A stretch of DNA of 64,000 bases from CAVYWD01 sp963772225. GTDB taxonomy: Bacteria > Myxococcota > Myxococcia > Myxococcales > UBA5297. The position numbers were made by a program, and so were the translations under genes. Positions within the stretch are counted from its first letter, which is position 1. Each line of letters opens with the position of its first letter. Positions 36,905-45,932 of the stretch are shown here, one piece after another. The DNA is taken from the NCBI GenBank assembly GCA_963772225.1, contig CAVYWD010000005.1, forward strand, positions 434,001 to 498,000. The letters are read 5' to 3'. A model generated the notes under the pieces. The model searched no databases. It was not told where the DNA came from and saw nothing but the letters and a program-made list of their open reading frames with translations.

Positions 36905-36909
36905 GGGCG

Positions 36910-36999
36910 CTATCGCGCGGCGGCGCGGGCGACGATCCGGTCGATCTGCTCGGCCGTGAGCTCTCCGGCGGGGATTCGCGGAGCCGGCCGCGGCGAAAT
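36910..36999 (-). pseudogene. C-terminal remnant of an unidentified gene, cut by the adjacent defence pair
   Basis: The minus-strand frame ending at TAG 36910 reads RIPAGELTAEQIDRIVARAA, a natural-looking protein C-terminus; upstream (toward 37016) it stops being sensible and the A/T-richer AAA/DUF4276 genes begin. The rest of the gene is not in the window. Confidence 0.4.
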
Positions 37000-37016
37000 G
37001 ATTTGGGTTGCTCCTG

Positions 37017-37631
37017 TCAGGCGGCCATTTCCGCGAGCGTATCGCGCAGGACTCGAAAGCTCGGCGAGGAATTCCGGTGGGGAAGCATGTGCTCGGCGAC
37101 AGCGCGCGCGGCTTCGATCTTCCGAAGCCCACTGGAAAAATAGCCCGCCTGTTGAAGGACGCGCTGGAAAGCTTCCCAGGTGCCACCTCTGATCTCATCC
37201 GGCGCTCTGAATTTGGCTTTGGAGGGCACGGTCGCGGGTACCCTGGGGTATGCGGCACGGACCGCCTGCCAATCGCCAAAGTACCAGGCCTCCAGCTCCT
37301 CGATGGCCAGGCGGTTCACCAGGACATATCGGGCCTGACGGGCGCTGGAGCGACTTGCAAGACCAGCGTTCGCCGCCATCTTCTCAAGCCCGGCTTTCAA
37401 CTCGGCGCAGTCGTCATCATCGCGATCGACGACCACAACGATGCGCCAATCTTGCGGGAGCCACGAAGCGTACCCCCGTAGCCGCTGAGGAAGCTTGGCG
37501 AGCAGGTCCGCCTTGCCTTGATGGGAATGAATCCTGAACGAGAGGTCGGGGACGATCTTCGGCAGAAGCAGAGCCAGCGCAGCTTCGGTGGAAAGCTCTT
37601 CGACCAGCACCTCGAGTTGGACAATCTTCAT
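37017..37631 (-). CDS. DUF4276 protein, TOPRIM-like partner of the AAA ATPase
   Basis: 204 residues from ATG 37631, which overlaps the ATPase stop in an ATGA. The N-terminus has VLVEELSTEAAL, similar to the Glu-x-x-(S/T)-E metal site of TOPRIM folds, and WRIVVVVDRDDDDC at 62-75 supplies the Asp cluster. DUF4276 proteins regularly follow AAA_21 ATPases and are thought to be TOPRIM-like nucleases of defence modules such as OLD/AbiL-like pairs; that function is inference. More A/T than neighbouring genes, consistent with acquisition. Confidence 0.85.
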   Translation of the reverse strand: MKIVQLEVLVEELSTEAALALLLPKIVPDLSFRIHSHQGKADLLAKLPQRLRGYASWLPQDWRIVVVVDRDDDDCAELKAGLEKMAANAGLASRSSARQARYVLVNRLAIEELEAWYFGDWQAVRAAYPRVPATVPSKAKFRAPDEIRGGTWEAFQRVLQQAGYFSSGLRKIEAARAVAEHMLPHRNSSPSFRVLRDTLAEMAA

Positions 37632-38875
37632 CGCTCCAGACCTGGCAGTGTCGGGGCGCCCGCTTTGGTGAGAGGGTCGCCAACGCCCAGATGTCCCTCG
37701 AGCCAGAGATGGCCCAACGAAGCTCCCTGATTGACAAATTCCGGGACGCCGGGAACGTCGGAGGCGCGAACACACTGGGTGAAGCCCTTCTCATCGCGGT
37801 ACAGAATCCGGACTTCGTCGGGCAGGAGCCCGTTCAAGAAGAACGGCGAGTGCGTCGTGACAAGGAGCTGCGAACGGTCGGTCGCCGAGCGACATTCTTC
37901 AGCGAGCTCAGGAAGTAGGCGCGGATGAAGGAAGTTCTCAGGCTCTTCGATGCCGATGAACTTCGGTGGTTCAGGGTCGTGAAGAACCAACAAGTAGGCT
38001 AGCATCTTGAGCGTCCCATCCGAAGCAAACTTCGCGAGGATTGGCTGCTCGAAGGGCGCGTCTTTGATCTCAAGAAGCAGACGGCCGTCCGGCATGGGTT
38101 CGGCAAGGACATGGTCGATTCGCGGCACTCGGCGGCGCAGCAGTTCGAAGATTGAGTTGAGCCTGTCGGGCCGCTGCTCCTTCAGGTGTTGGATGACATT
38201 TGCGAGGTTGTCTCCTGTCTTGGTCAATCGCTCTTGAGGCCCAGCCTCCGGCTGGCCCCGGGTGTCATCGACCGACAGATAGGAGACGTACCAATCTGTA
38301 ATGAACTCCCGCAGCGCTGCGACGCGGGGATGGTCGGCAAATTGGCCGAGCGTATTCACCGCAATCAGATCCGCAGAACGAAGGGGGACCTCCACGCGCT
38401 TGTCCTTCTCGTCAGGCATGTCGCCGCTGATTGCTCGCCCCTGGCCTTTGAAATATTCCAGGAACCGAAAGGGTCTGCCCCTTGCGCCGCGTCGCCATTG
38501 AAGCCACTCCTCGACGACCTCGGGTCCTTTCCTGCCCTCATCGATCGCCAGGTGGTAGGTGATGATCGGCTGCCCGGGTCTTTCGCGATACTTCAGCTCA
38601 ATGATGACGGGGCCGCTCTGGCCGCGCGTTCGAAGCTCCTTCGCCCGACCTCGGCGATCCCACGCGTGGCGAAGGCCGAGGCTGAAGCACTCTGCGAGGA
38701 AGTTAAAGACGTCGAAGACCGTTGATTTTCCACTGCCATTCGGTCCAAGGAGGACCGTGAGGGGCGTGATGTTCTCGAATTCAACCGACCGAAGTGCTCG
38801 GTAGTTCTCCACCTTGAGATACTCGACGCGCGCTAGCGACTCTGAGGCATGGCTTTGCTCGGCCTTCTTCGCCAT
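37628..38875 (-). CDS. AAA_21-type ATPase of a two-gene defence-like module
   Basis: 415 residues from ATG 38875 behind AAGGGAAG. Motifs: Walker A LLGPNGSGKST (42-52, consensus Gly intact), signature FASDGTLKMLAYLL, Walker B FIGIEEPENFLHP and switch VTTHSPFF. Unlike many RecF-like ATPases it has no long coiled coil. Its small partner DUF4276 overlaps by 4 bp. The pair resembles the two-component ATPase/TOPRIM arrangement of OLD-like phage-defence systems. A possible promoter lies at 38942-38971. Confidence 0.9.
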   Translation of the reverse strand: MAKKAEQSHASESLARVEYLKVENYRALRSVEFENITPLTVLLGPNGSGKSTVFDVFNFLAECFSLGLRHAWDRRGRAKELRTRGQSGPVIIELKYRERPGQPIITYHLAIDEGRKGPEVVEEWLQWRRGARGRPFRFLEYFKGQGRAISGDMPDEKDKRVEVPLRSADLIAVNTLGQFADHPRVAALREFITDWYVSYLSVDDTRGQPEAGPQERLTKTGDNLANVIQHLKEQRPDRLNSIFELLRRRVPRIDHVLAEPMPDGRLLLEIKDAPFEQPILAKFASDGTLKMLAYLLVLHDPEPPKFIGIEEPENFLHPRLLPELAEECRSATDRSQLLVTTHSPFFLNGLLPDEVRILYRDEKGFTQCVRASDVPGVPEFVNQGASLGHLWLEGHLGVGDPLTKAGAPTLPGLER

Positions 38876-38941
38876 TCCGTCTTCCCTTTCGATGACCGCC
38901 CCGAGAAGGCTTTTCCAACACATTGAAAACGCAGTGACTTA

Positions 38942-38971
38942 CTATGCTATGCCCAAGGGCCGGCTGCCAAG
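38942..38971 (-). promoter_or_regulatory. Candidate sigma70-type promoter of the AAA/DUF4276 pair
   Basis: On the minus strand TTGGCA (38966-38971), an 18-base spacer and CATAGT (38942-38947) lie 67-96 bases before the ATPase ATG. The surrounding A/T-rich sequence stands out in this genome. Single-match inference only. Confidence 0.35.
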
Positions 38972-39142
38972 GCATGATCTGGCGCAGGGCAACAAGGCGG
39001 CAGGTGCGTGAGATTCTTGTTCCACAGCCGTTCGCGCGTCGGACGGGCCGCTCATGCTAGCGGCCTCGGTGATCACTTTGTCGGAGCCGGTGGCTTTGCC
39101 CGCCGCCGCGGCGAACGCCCCGGCGACCGCGGGATCCAGCGC

Positions 39143-39376
39143 CTACTCGGGCCGTGGCTGCTCTCGCACGGCGTCGCAAAAACGATGATGGGTCGCGGTA
39201 CGTCGCCGCAGTACCCGAGGCCGACGACCAGGCCCCCGCGACGAAGTGCAGGGCAGTGCCCTCGACGAGCGCGCGATGTCGAACATCGAGAACGCCATGA
39301 GCGCCCGCTCCTGCGGCGTCCGATTCATCAGCAGATCGCGCACGAGCTTCTCGAACTTGGGCGAGGTGTCGCTCAC
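39143..39376 (-). pseudogene. Start of a small conserved hypothetical protein, frameshifted
   Basis: From 39376 the frame reads MSDTSPKFEKLVRDLLMNRT, then ERALMAFSMFDIAR, similar to N-termini of small proteins of the pattern 'SPExRxRMxxSMFDxAR'. After FDIAR the expected continuation (A)LVEG appears in another frame, so a base is missing or extra. The remaining sequence is not protein-like. The 266 bp 38876-39141 hold only the candidate promoter. Confidence 0.4.
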
Positions 39377-39397
39377 GCACGCGCCTTTGCGTGAAGC

Positions 39398-40528
39398 CTA
39401 CTCCGCGAACGCCTCGGCAATCTCCTCGGCGGTCTGGAAGCGCTCGTCCGGGTCCTTGGACATGAGGCGATGCGCGATGCGCACGAGCCTCTCGTCGGCC
39501 AAAGCGTTCACCATGGAGAGCGGCGGCGCGTCGTGGTCGAGGATGCGCTGGAACATCTCCAACGGCGTCTTGGCGTCGAAGGGCGGGCGCCCGGCCATGA
39601 GCTCGTAGAGCATCACTCCCAGCGAGTAGAGGTCCGCCCGCGCGTCGATGGGCCAGCCCTGGAGCTGCTCGGGGGCCATGTAGCGGTAGGTGCCGACGAC
39701 CTTGCCCGTGCCCGTGACCTGGCGCCCGTCTTCGGCGACGAACTTGGCCAGCCCGAAGTCCATCAGCTTCACGCGCCGGTCCTCGTCGACCATGATGTTG
39801 GACGGCTTCAGGTCGCGGTGAATCCGGCCGCGCGCGTGCACGTAGGCCAGGGCGTCGCAGATCTGGATCATCGCGTCCTTGAGGAGCGCGACGCGCTCGG
39901 GCCGGTTGAGCTCCTCGAGGTTCGGGTGCCAGGTGAAGGTGGGCTCGGCCGCCGCGAGCGGGTCGCCCGCGGACGCCGCGCTACTCACCTCCGCGTCGTC
40001 GTCGCGCGTGACCGGCTCGTCGATGGCCCTCGCCAGCTGCCGCAGCGCCTCCGGTCCTCGCCCGCTCACGTGGTCGCCGGCGAAGGCCCCCAGGTCGGTG
40101 TCGGGCTCCTCGGCCAACCGGGACAGGTCGAACGGGAGATCCTCGCTCGACTCGGGGTCGCCGCCGTCGCTGTCGTCCTCGAAGGCAGGCGGAAGGCTCA
40201 AAGCCTCGTGCCGCGCGCCGGCGTGGTCGAGCGAGAGGTACTCGCGCAGGGTCAGCCCTTCGACCAGCTCCATGGTCAGGTATGGGTAGCCTCGGTACAC
40301 GCCCGTGTCGAAGACCTGGACCACGTTGGGGTGAGACAGGTCCGCCAAGGCCTCGAACTCGCGGGCCATGCGCCGGGCTGCCGCGGCGTCGAGCGCCGGG
40401 CCGCTGGAGAGAAGCTTGAGGGCCACCTCGCCCCCGCTGCGGCGGTCGAAGGCGCGGTAGACGCAACCGATGCCGCCCGAACCGAGCATCGAACGGATCT
40501 CGTACTGCCCTATCGACCGTGGTGGCAT
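39398..40528 (-). CDS. Ser/Thr protein kinase with a large insert in the catalytic domain
   Basis: 376 residues from ATG 40528. Glycine loop GSGGIG (16-21), Lys38, HRDLKPSN (237-244), DFG (257-259) and YMAPEQ mark an active Hanks-type kinase. Between the hinge (ELVEGLTLREYLS, ~87-99) and the next helix lies an acidic insert, residues ~103-208, with runs such as FEDDSDGGDPESSEDLP. Normal kinases have only a short loop there. The protein ends shortly after the kinase core, with no membrane span. tRNA-Leu lies upstream on the opposite strand. Confidence 0.92.
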   Translation of the reverse strand: MPPRSIGQYEIRSMLGSGGIGCVYRAFDRRSGGEVALKLLSSGPALDAAAARRMAREFEALADLSHPNVVQVFDTGVYRGYPYLTMELVEGLTLREYLSLDHAGARHEALSLPPAFEDDSDGGDPESSEDLPFDLSRLAEEPDTDLGAFAGDHVSGRGPEALRQLARAIDEPVTRDDDAEVSSAASAGDPLAAAEPTFTWHPNLEELNRPERVALLKDAMIQICDALAYVHARGRIHRDLKPSNIMVDEDRRVKLMDFGLAKFVAEDGRQVTGTGKVVGTYRYMAPEQLQGWPIDARADLYSLGVMLYELMAGRPPFDAKTPLEMFQRILDHDAPPLSMVNALADERLVRIAHRLMSKDPDERFQTAEEIAEAFAE

Positions 40529-40676
40529 CTGTACCGAGAGTGTGCCGTTGGTGCAAAATTGGGTCAAACACAGGACGGTCCGGTGGCGTGCCGACGTCAG
40601 GAGCCGGAACGCTTGCCGCTTGACGGTCTGGCCGAGAGCGGATAAACGAATGCGCCTTCTGTCGCCGGTAGGAAGC

Positions 40677-40760
40677 GCCCAGGTGGTGGAATTGGTAGAC
40701 ACGCTAGATTCAGGGTCTAGTGGCTGAAAGGCCATGGAGGTTCGAGTCCTCTCCTGGGCA
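40677..40760 (+). tRNA. tRNA-Leu (anticodon CAG)
   Basis: 84 nt. Acceptor stem gcccagg/cctgggc with discriminator A, a D arm, anticodon stem ctaga/tctag around loop ttcaggg (anticodon CAG, codon CUG), a long class-II variable arm (tggctgaaaggcca) and T arm ggttcgagtcc. CCA is not encoded. CUG is the major Leu codon of GC-rich genomes. Confidence 0.97.
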
Positions 40761-40766
40761 ACGAGA

Positions 40767-40804
40767 AGCGGTCGGGCGCGCAACGCCCGGCCGCTTTCGT
40801 GTTT
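40767..40804 (+). terminator. Intrinsic terminator after tRNA-Leu
   Basis: Stem agcggtcgggcg (40767-40778), loop cgcaa, complement cgcccggccgct (40784-40795) with one G-U pair, followed by ttcgtgttt. It begins 6 bases after the tRNA. Confidence 0.75.
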
Positions 40805-40893
40805 AGTGGGGGGGAGGGCGGTGGGGCTGACGGCTCGCGGGGACGCTCGGGGGAGAGCGACGCCGCCCGAAGGCAGGCCGACGGATTGCTCCC

Positions 40894-41490
40894 TCAGGAA
40901 ACGGCGGCCGACGCCCGTAGGCGGTCGCGCGCGGCGCGGAGCATGAGGCGCCGGATCCACGCGCTGAACGGCCCGATGGCGACCCAGTAGGCCGTGAACG
41001 CCGCGGCGTCTGCCCTGCGCGCGGCGGTGACCCAGGTCTCGGTCGAGAGCAGGCTCCCGCGCGGGTGGGGCTCGGCGCGGAAATTGGCGATGGCGGCGAT
41101 GCGCCCGCGCGCCGTCGCCTCCCGAAACGCTTCGGGCGTGGCGGGGACGTCGGCCGGCATGCGCCCGTGGCCGAACTTCCAGAACGGCCCGACGATGCCG
41201 CCGACGCGCTCGCGTCCGGGCTCGTCCGCGAGGGTGATGAATGGCGGCGTGCGGAAGAGCTCGGAGACGGTCGCCTCTGACCGGGCGGGGATTCCGCGGA
41301 GCGCGAACAGGCCGCCGACGTAGGGCATGTCCTTCAGACGGACGGCGATCATGGCCGCCAGCGCCGCCGAAGGCTCCATCGGGAGCTCGAGGGCATGGCG
41401 CTCGAGCATCCAAGAGCCGGGCGGGAGCCAGGCGTCGATGAGCGCGCGCTCTCGCGCAGGCGGCCGGCCGGGCGCGTAGGGCCAGAGCAT
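40894..41490 (-). CDS. Conserved hypothetical protein, possible SRPBCC/DUF2867-like fold
   Basis: 198 residues from ATG 41490 behind GGAGG. No signal peptide or membrane segment. Conserved-looking parts are LERHALELPMEPSAALAAM, FITLADEPGRERVGG, GPFWKFGHG and a C-terminal TAYWVAIGPFSAWIRR. The last motif is similar to actinobacterial proteins annotated DUF2867 or SRPBCC, which bind hydrophobic ligands; this is a weak recollection. It lies between the tRNA and glnE. Confidence 0.6.
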   Translation of the reverse strand: MLWPYAPGRPPARERALIDAWLPPGSWMLERHALELPMEPSAALAAMIAVRLKDMPYVGGLFALRGIPARSEATVSELFRTPPFITLADEPGRERVGGIVGPFWKFGHGRMPADVPATPEAFREATARGRIAAIANFRAEPHPRGSLLSTETWVTAARRADAAAFTAYWVAIGPFSAWIRRLMLRAARDRLRASAAVS

Positions 41491-41608
41491 GGCGTGCCTC
41501 CAAAGAATGGATGCGGCGTGATGCGTCCGGAAAAGAATTTTCCCGAAGCGCGGACCCCATCTTCTGGCCAAGCGGGGATGCCGGCGAGACCCTAAGGTGG
41601 GGTGCGCT

Positions 41609-44600
41609 TCACTCCCCGAGAATGCGCTCGTACACCTGCCGCACGGCGGCTGTGGTCGCCGCGTAGTCCGCGAGCAGCGCCGCCTCCGGCCGCTCGCCGC
41701 CGTAGCCGAGCCGGCGCGCCAAGGAGCGCAAGGCCGGCCCCGACCGCGGCATGTGCTGCAGTGGGTGGTCGTGCACGATGCGCAGGCGATTCTCCAGCCG
41801 GCGCAAGAAGGTCCAGCCGCTCTCCAGCACCTGAGCGTCGCGGGCGCTCAGGGCGCCGGCGGCGCCCAGGGCCGCCACCGCGCGCCGCGTGTGGGGAATG
41901 CGCAGCAGCGGGTCCGAGGCCCCGCGCGCGAGCTGGAGGAACTGGGCCACGAACTCGATGTCGGCCAGGCCGCCGCGGCCGAGCTTCGGGTTGTACTGGT
42001 CGGCCGACTCCTGCGACAGCTCGCGCATCATCCGGTCGCGGACCCGGGCAATTTCCGCGCGCATCGCCGCCGGGTCCGCGCCGGGCCGGTAGATGGCCGG
42101 CCACAGCACCTCGGCCTGGAGGCGGTCGAAGAGCGCCGCGTCGCCGGCCACCCGCCGCGCGCGGATGAGCGCCTGACGCTCCCAGAGCTGCGCCCGCTTG
42201 AGCTGGTGCTCGCCGAAGGCGCCGGCGCTGACGACGAGGGTGCCCTGGTTGCCCGACGGCCTCAGGCGGACGTCGGTGCGGTACAGGTAGCCCTCCCGCA
42301 GCGACAGGGACAGGCCCGAGAGCAGCCGCTGCGCCAGGCGCGCGAAGAGCTCGGCGTTGGTCGTCCGGCCGCGCGAGCCGCCCGAGGTCTCGCCGGCGTC
42401 GGAGTAGACGAAGATGAGGTCCAGGTCGGACTGGTAGCCCAGCTCCCGCGCGCCCAGCGTCCCCAGCCCGATGACCGCGAAGGTCGCCTCCTCGCCACCC
42501 GGGCCCAGGGGCAGCCCGTAGCGCTCCAGGAGCTCGGCGCGGGCGAGCTCGAGCGTCGCCTCGAGCAGCGCCTCGGCCAGCTCGGTCAGCTCGTCGGCCA
42601 CCTCCTCCACCGAGAGGTTGCCGGCCACGTCGGCCAGGCCGATGCGCAGGACCTCCTCGTTCTTGAAGCGGCGCATGGCGACCAGCTTCCCCTCGGCGTC
42701 GTCGCGCAGGGCGAGCCTCTGGGCGAGCTCGTCCCGCAGGGCCTTGCGCCCCTTGGTCAGCTGCGCGAGGCCCGACTGCACCAGCGCGTCGACCAGCTCG
42801 GGGTGGCGCACGAAGTACTTGGAAAGGAAGTCGCTGGACCCGAAGAGCGAGGTCAGCAGCCGCGCCGCGGGCGGGTGGCGCGCGAGCAGGTCGAAGTAGG
42901 CGCCCGGCGCTCGCAGGATGGCGAAGAACTCCGCCAGGTGGAGCAGCGCCAGGTCCGGGTCGGGCGACGCCGCGCAGTCCGCCACCAGGCGGATGGCCTC
43001 GGCCGACGGCGCGCCCCGCCGCCCGAAGGGAGACTCGCGGGCGCGCGCGAGCCGCGTCAGGTGCATCAGGGCCGCCGCGGGGTCGCGAAAGCCGCGCTCG
43101 GCGAGCCTCGCCAACCGCGTCGGCTCCGGGACCTCGGGGTCCACCGCCGCGGCGAGCTGCGGGTCGGGCGCGGCGGTGGCCGCCCCGGTCGCGTGGAGGA
43201 TGTCGCCGAAGATGGCCCCCACGCTCGCCCGGTGGCGCGCGAGCTCGGCCTCGAACCCCTCCAGCGCGGGGAAGCCCAGGCCGCGCGCGATGCGCAGCCG
43301 CGCGCCCGGCTCCCGGGGCACGGCGTGCGTCTGCCGCTCGGCGATCATTTGAGCCCGGTGCTCGACGCGGCGCAGGAAGACGTAGGCGTCGGCCAAGGCG
43401 TCGTGATCGCGCGCGGTGAGCAGACCGGCGAACAGCGCGTTGCCCAGGGCGAGGAGCGTGTTCCGCTCGCGCAGCCGCGGGTTCTTGCCGCCGTGCAACA
43501 GCTGCAGTGCCTGGACGAAGAACTCGACCTCGCGGATGCCCCCGGGGCCGAGCTTCACGTCGTCGCCCTTCTGCTCGGCGCGCCGGTTGATCTGCGCCTT
43601 GAGCGAGCGCATCTCCTCGATGGTGGTGTGGTCCACCGTCCGGCGCCAGACGAACGGCGCGAGCGCCGAGAGGACCCTTTCGCCGAGCGCCAGGTCGCCG
43701 GCGCAGGGGCGCGCCTTGAGCAGGGCCGCGCGCTCCCAGGTCCGGCCGAAGCCCTCGTAGTAGGCCTCCATCGCGTCCAGGGAGTTGACGATGGGGCCGT
43801 TGCGCCCGTCGGGCCTCAGGTTCAGGTCCACGCGGAAGACGAAGCCGTGCTCGGTCATTTCGCCCAGCGCGCGGGCGAGCTGCTCGGTGAGCCGGGCGTA
43901 GTGCTCCAGGTGGGTCACCGGCGGGCGCGAGCCGCCGGCGGTGCGCCCGTCCTTGGCGTAGATGCAGATCAGGTCGACGTCGGAGGAGAAGTTGAGCTCG
44001 CGGCCGCCGAGCTTGCCCATGCCGAGCACGCAGAAGCCGTCGCCGGGCTCGGGCGCGCCCTCGGGGGCGCCGTACCGCTCGCGCAGCGCGGCGTCCAGGA
44101 AGACCACCGCGGTCTGCAGGCAGGCGTCGGCGAGCGAGGAGAGCTCGCGGGTCACCTCGATGAGCGTGCACACGCCCAAGAGGTCCCGGGCGGCGATGCG
44201 CAGCACCTCGCGGTACTTGTAGCGCCGCAAGGTCCGCATCAGCGCCGCGGAGTCCCCGGGGTCAATGCGGGCGACGCGCCGCGAGAGCTCGCGCAAGTAC
44301 ACGTCGCGCTTCTTCTCCCGGCGCAGGTGCGCGGAGGCCGACAGCCAGTCGAGCAGGCGGGGGCGGCGAGCGAGCAGGCGCGGCAGGAAGTCGCTGGCGG
44401 CGCCCACCGCGGCGACGGCCCGCAGGGCCTCGTCGCCCAGGCGCTCGGGCGCGCGGGGCCCGGCGGCGAGGAGCACCCGCTCCAGAGCGTCGAGCGCGCG
44501 GTCGGGGTCGGCCGCAAAGCTCGCCGCGGTGCGGGCGCGCTCGGCCGCGGCAACGCCGAGCGAATCTTCGAGCGCTGCGAGCGCGGCGCGGGCGCGCGCC

Positions 44601-44641
44601 GGCTCGGCGAAAGGGGGCAAGGGCTCGTGGGACAGGGCCAT
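41609..44641 (-). CDS. glnE: Bifunctional glutamine synthetase adenylyltransferase/deadenylase
   Basis: 1010 residues from ATG 44641, within the normal GlnE range (~950-1000). Two nucleotidyltransferase domains are visible: GMGKLGGRELNFSSDVDLI (deadenylylase half) and GLGTLGARELGYQSDLDLIF (adenylylase half), each with the G-x-LG-x-RE...D-x-D metal motif, and each followed by DLNLRPDG / DVRLRPSG and a helical domain. GlnE switches glutamine synthetase off and on with PII. It is 17 bp after prfA. The + strand over it is open for 1036 codons, but that frame lacks domain motifs and is a shadow. Confidence 0.97.
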   Translation of the reverse strand: MALSHEPLPPFAEPARARAALAALEDSLGVAAAERARTAASFAADPDRALDALERVLLAAGPRAPERLGDEALRAVAAVGAASDFLPRLLARRPRLLDWLSASAHLRREKKRDVYLRELSRRVARIDPGDSAALMRTLRRYKYREVLRIAARDLLGVCTLIEVTRELSSLADACLQTAVVFLDAALRERYGAPEGAPEPGDGFCVLGMGKLGGRELNFSSDVDLICIYAKDGRTAGGSRPPVTHLEHYARLTEQLARALGEMTEHGFVFRVDLNLRPDGRNGPIVNSLDAMEAYYEGFGRTWERAALLKARPCAGDLALGERVLSALAPFVWRRTVDHTTIEEMRSLKAQINRRAEQKGDDVKLGPGGIREVEFFVQALQLLHGGKNPRLRERNTLLALGNALFAGLLTARDHDALADAYVFLRRVEHRAQMIAERQTHAVPREPGARLRIARGLGFPALEGFEAELARHRASVGAIFGDILHATGAATAAPDPQLAAAVDPEVPEPTRLARLAERGFRDPAAALMHLTRLARARESPFGRRGAPSAEAIRLVADCAASPDPDLALLHLAEFFAILRAPGAYFDLLARHPPAARLLTSLFGSSDFLSKYFVRHPELVDALVQSGLAQLTKGRKALRDELAQRLALRDDAEGKLVAMRRFKNEEVLRIGLADVAGNLSVEEVADELTELAEALLEATLELARAELLERYGLPLGPGGEEATFAVIGLGTLGARELGYQSDLDLIFVYSDAGETSGGSRGRTTNAELFARLAQRLLSGLSLSLREGYLYRTDVRLRPSGNQGTLVVSAGAFGEHQLKRAQLWERQALIRARRVAGDAALFDRLQAEVLWPAIYRPGADPAAMRAEIARVRDRMMRELSQESADQYNPKLGRGGLADIEFVAQFLQLARGASDPLLRIPHTRRAVAALGAAGALSARDAQVLESGWTFLRRLENRLRIVHDHPLQHMPRSGPALRSLARRLGYGGERPEAALLADYAATTAAVRQVYERILGE

Positions 44642-44658
44642 GGTTCGCCCCGCTCTCG

Positions 44659-45729
44659 TCAGGCGACCGCGCTGCCCTGGGACTTGAGCAGCTCCGCGTT
44701 GAAGTAGGTGCGGCAGGCTTCGAGCAAGTCCTGGATGTCGCCGTCCATGACCGCCGGCAAGTTGTGGCGGGTCAGCGCAATGCGGTGGTCGGTGATCCGG
44801 TCCTGCGGGAAGTTGTAGGTGCGGATTTTTTCCGAGCGCTCGCCGGTGCCGACCTGGCTCTTGCGCGCGGCGTCGCGCTCGTTCTTGAGGCGGGTCTGCT
44901 CCATCTCGTAGAGCCGGGCGCGCAGCATCTTCATGGCCATGGCGCGGTTCTTGGTCTGGCTCTTCTCCTGCTGGCACTTGACCACGAGCCCGGTGGGCTT
45001 GTGGGTGAGCCGCACCGCGGAGTCGGTGGTGTTGACGCTCTGGCCGCCGGAGCCCGTGGAGCGGAAGACGTCCATCAGCACGTCGCTCTCGCTGACCTTG
45101 ACGTCCACGTCCTCGGCCTCGGGCATCACCGCCACGGTGACGGTGGAGGTGTGGATGCGCCCTTGTGCCTCGGTGGCCGGCACGCGCTGGACGCGGTGGA
45201 CGCCCGACTCGTACTTGAGGCTCGAGTAGACCGAATCGCCGGCGATGTTGACGAGGACCTCCTTGACGCCGCCGGAGTTGCCTTCGGACAGGTCGGCGAT
45301 CTCCGCCTTCCAGCCGCGGCGCTGGGCGTAGCGCAAATACATGCGCATCAGCTCACCAGCGAAGAGGCCGGCCTCGTCGCCGCCCGTGCCCGCGCGGATC
45401 TCCAAGATGACGTTGCGCTCGTCGTTCGGATCCTTGGGGAGCAGGAGCAGCTTGAGCTTCTCCCCCAGCGCCTCGACCTGGCGCTTGAGGTCCGGGAGCG
45501 CCTCCTTGGCGAGCTCGCGCATCTCGGGGTCGGCGAGCATCTCCTCGGCCTCGTCCTGCTGCTTGCGGAGCTCGCGGTAGGACCTGTAGGTCTCGACCAG
45601 CGGCTCGAGCTGCGAGCGCTCCTTGGCCACCTTCTGGAGCCGGCCGGAGTCGGACATCACCGCGGGGTCGGCCAGGTCGTGGGTGAGGCGCTCGAACTTG
45701 AGCTCGACTTCGTCCAGCTTGTGAAACAT
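44659..45729 (-). CDS. prfA: Peptide chain release factor 1
   Basis: 356 residues from ATG 45729. GGQ catalytic motif at 228-230 (GSGGQSVN) for peptidyl-tRNA hydrolysis, and PAT (184-186) in RVPATEAQGR, the tripeptide PxT that marks RF1 (UAA/UAG) rather than RF2 (SPF). Length is standard. It is followed by glnE, a common order only in some lineages. A prmC methyltransferase, often next door, is not present in the window. Confidence 0.98.
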   Translation of the reverse strand: MFHKLDEVELKFERLTHDLADPAVMSDSGRLQKVAKERSQLEPLVETYRSYRELRKQQDEAEEMLADPEMRELAKEALPDLKRQVEALGEKLKLLLLPKDPNDERNVILEIRAGTGGDEAGLFAGELMRMYLRYAQRRGWKAEIADLSEGNSGGVKEVLVNIAGDSVYSSLKYESGVHRVQRVPATEAQGRIHTSTVTVAVMPEAEDVDVKVSESDVLMDVFRSTGSGGQSVNTTDSAVRLTHKPTGLVVKCQQEKSQTKNRAMAMKMLRARLYEMEQTRLKNERDAARKSQVGTGERSEKIRTYNFPQDRITDHRIALTRHNLPAVMDGDIQDLLEACRTYFNAELLKSQGSAVA

Positions 45730-45932
45730 GGGGGCTTCTTTCGGAGAGCCAGCGCGCGGCGATGGTCCCTGGGGACTCGGGCGGCCGCCGGAGGGGCGAG
45801 AATCTAGTGGGCGGGTGGAGGATTTGTCAAAACGGGAGAGTGGGGTTTGAGCCGTGGAGGAGCCCGACCCCGAACCCGAACCCGGCTTCTCGCCAAGCAA
45901 TCGCAGCGCCTCTCGCGCGCCGAACCCTCCGC

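Noticed and set aside
41597..44707. 1036-codon open frame on the + strand over glnE
   Set aside because: No recognisable domains, while the minus strand carries the complete GlnE sequence with both nucleotidyltransferase motifs.
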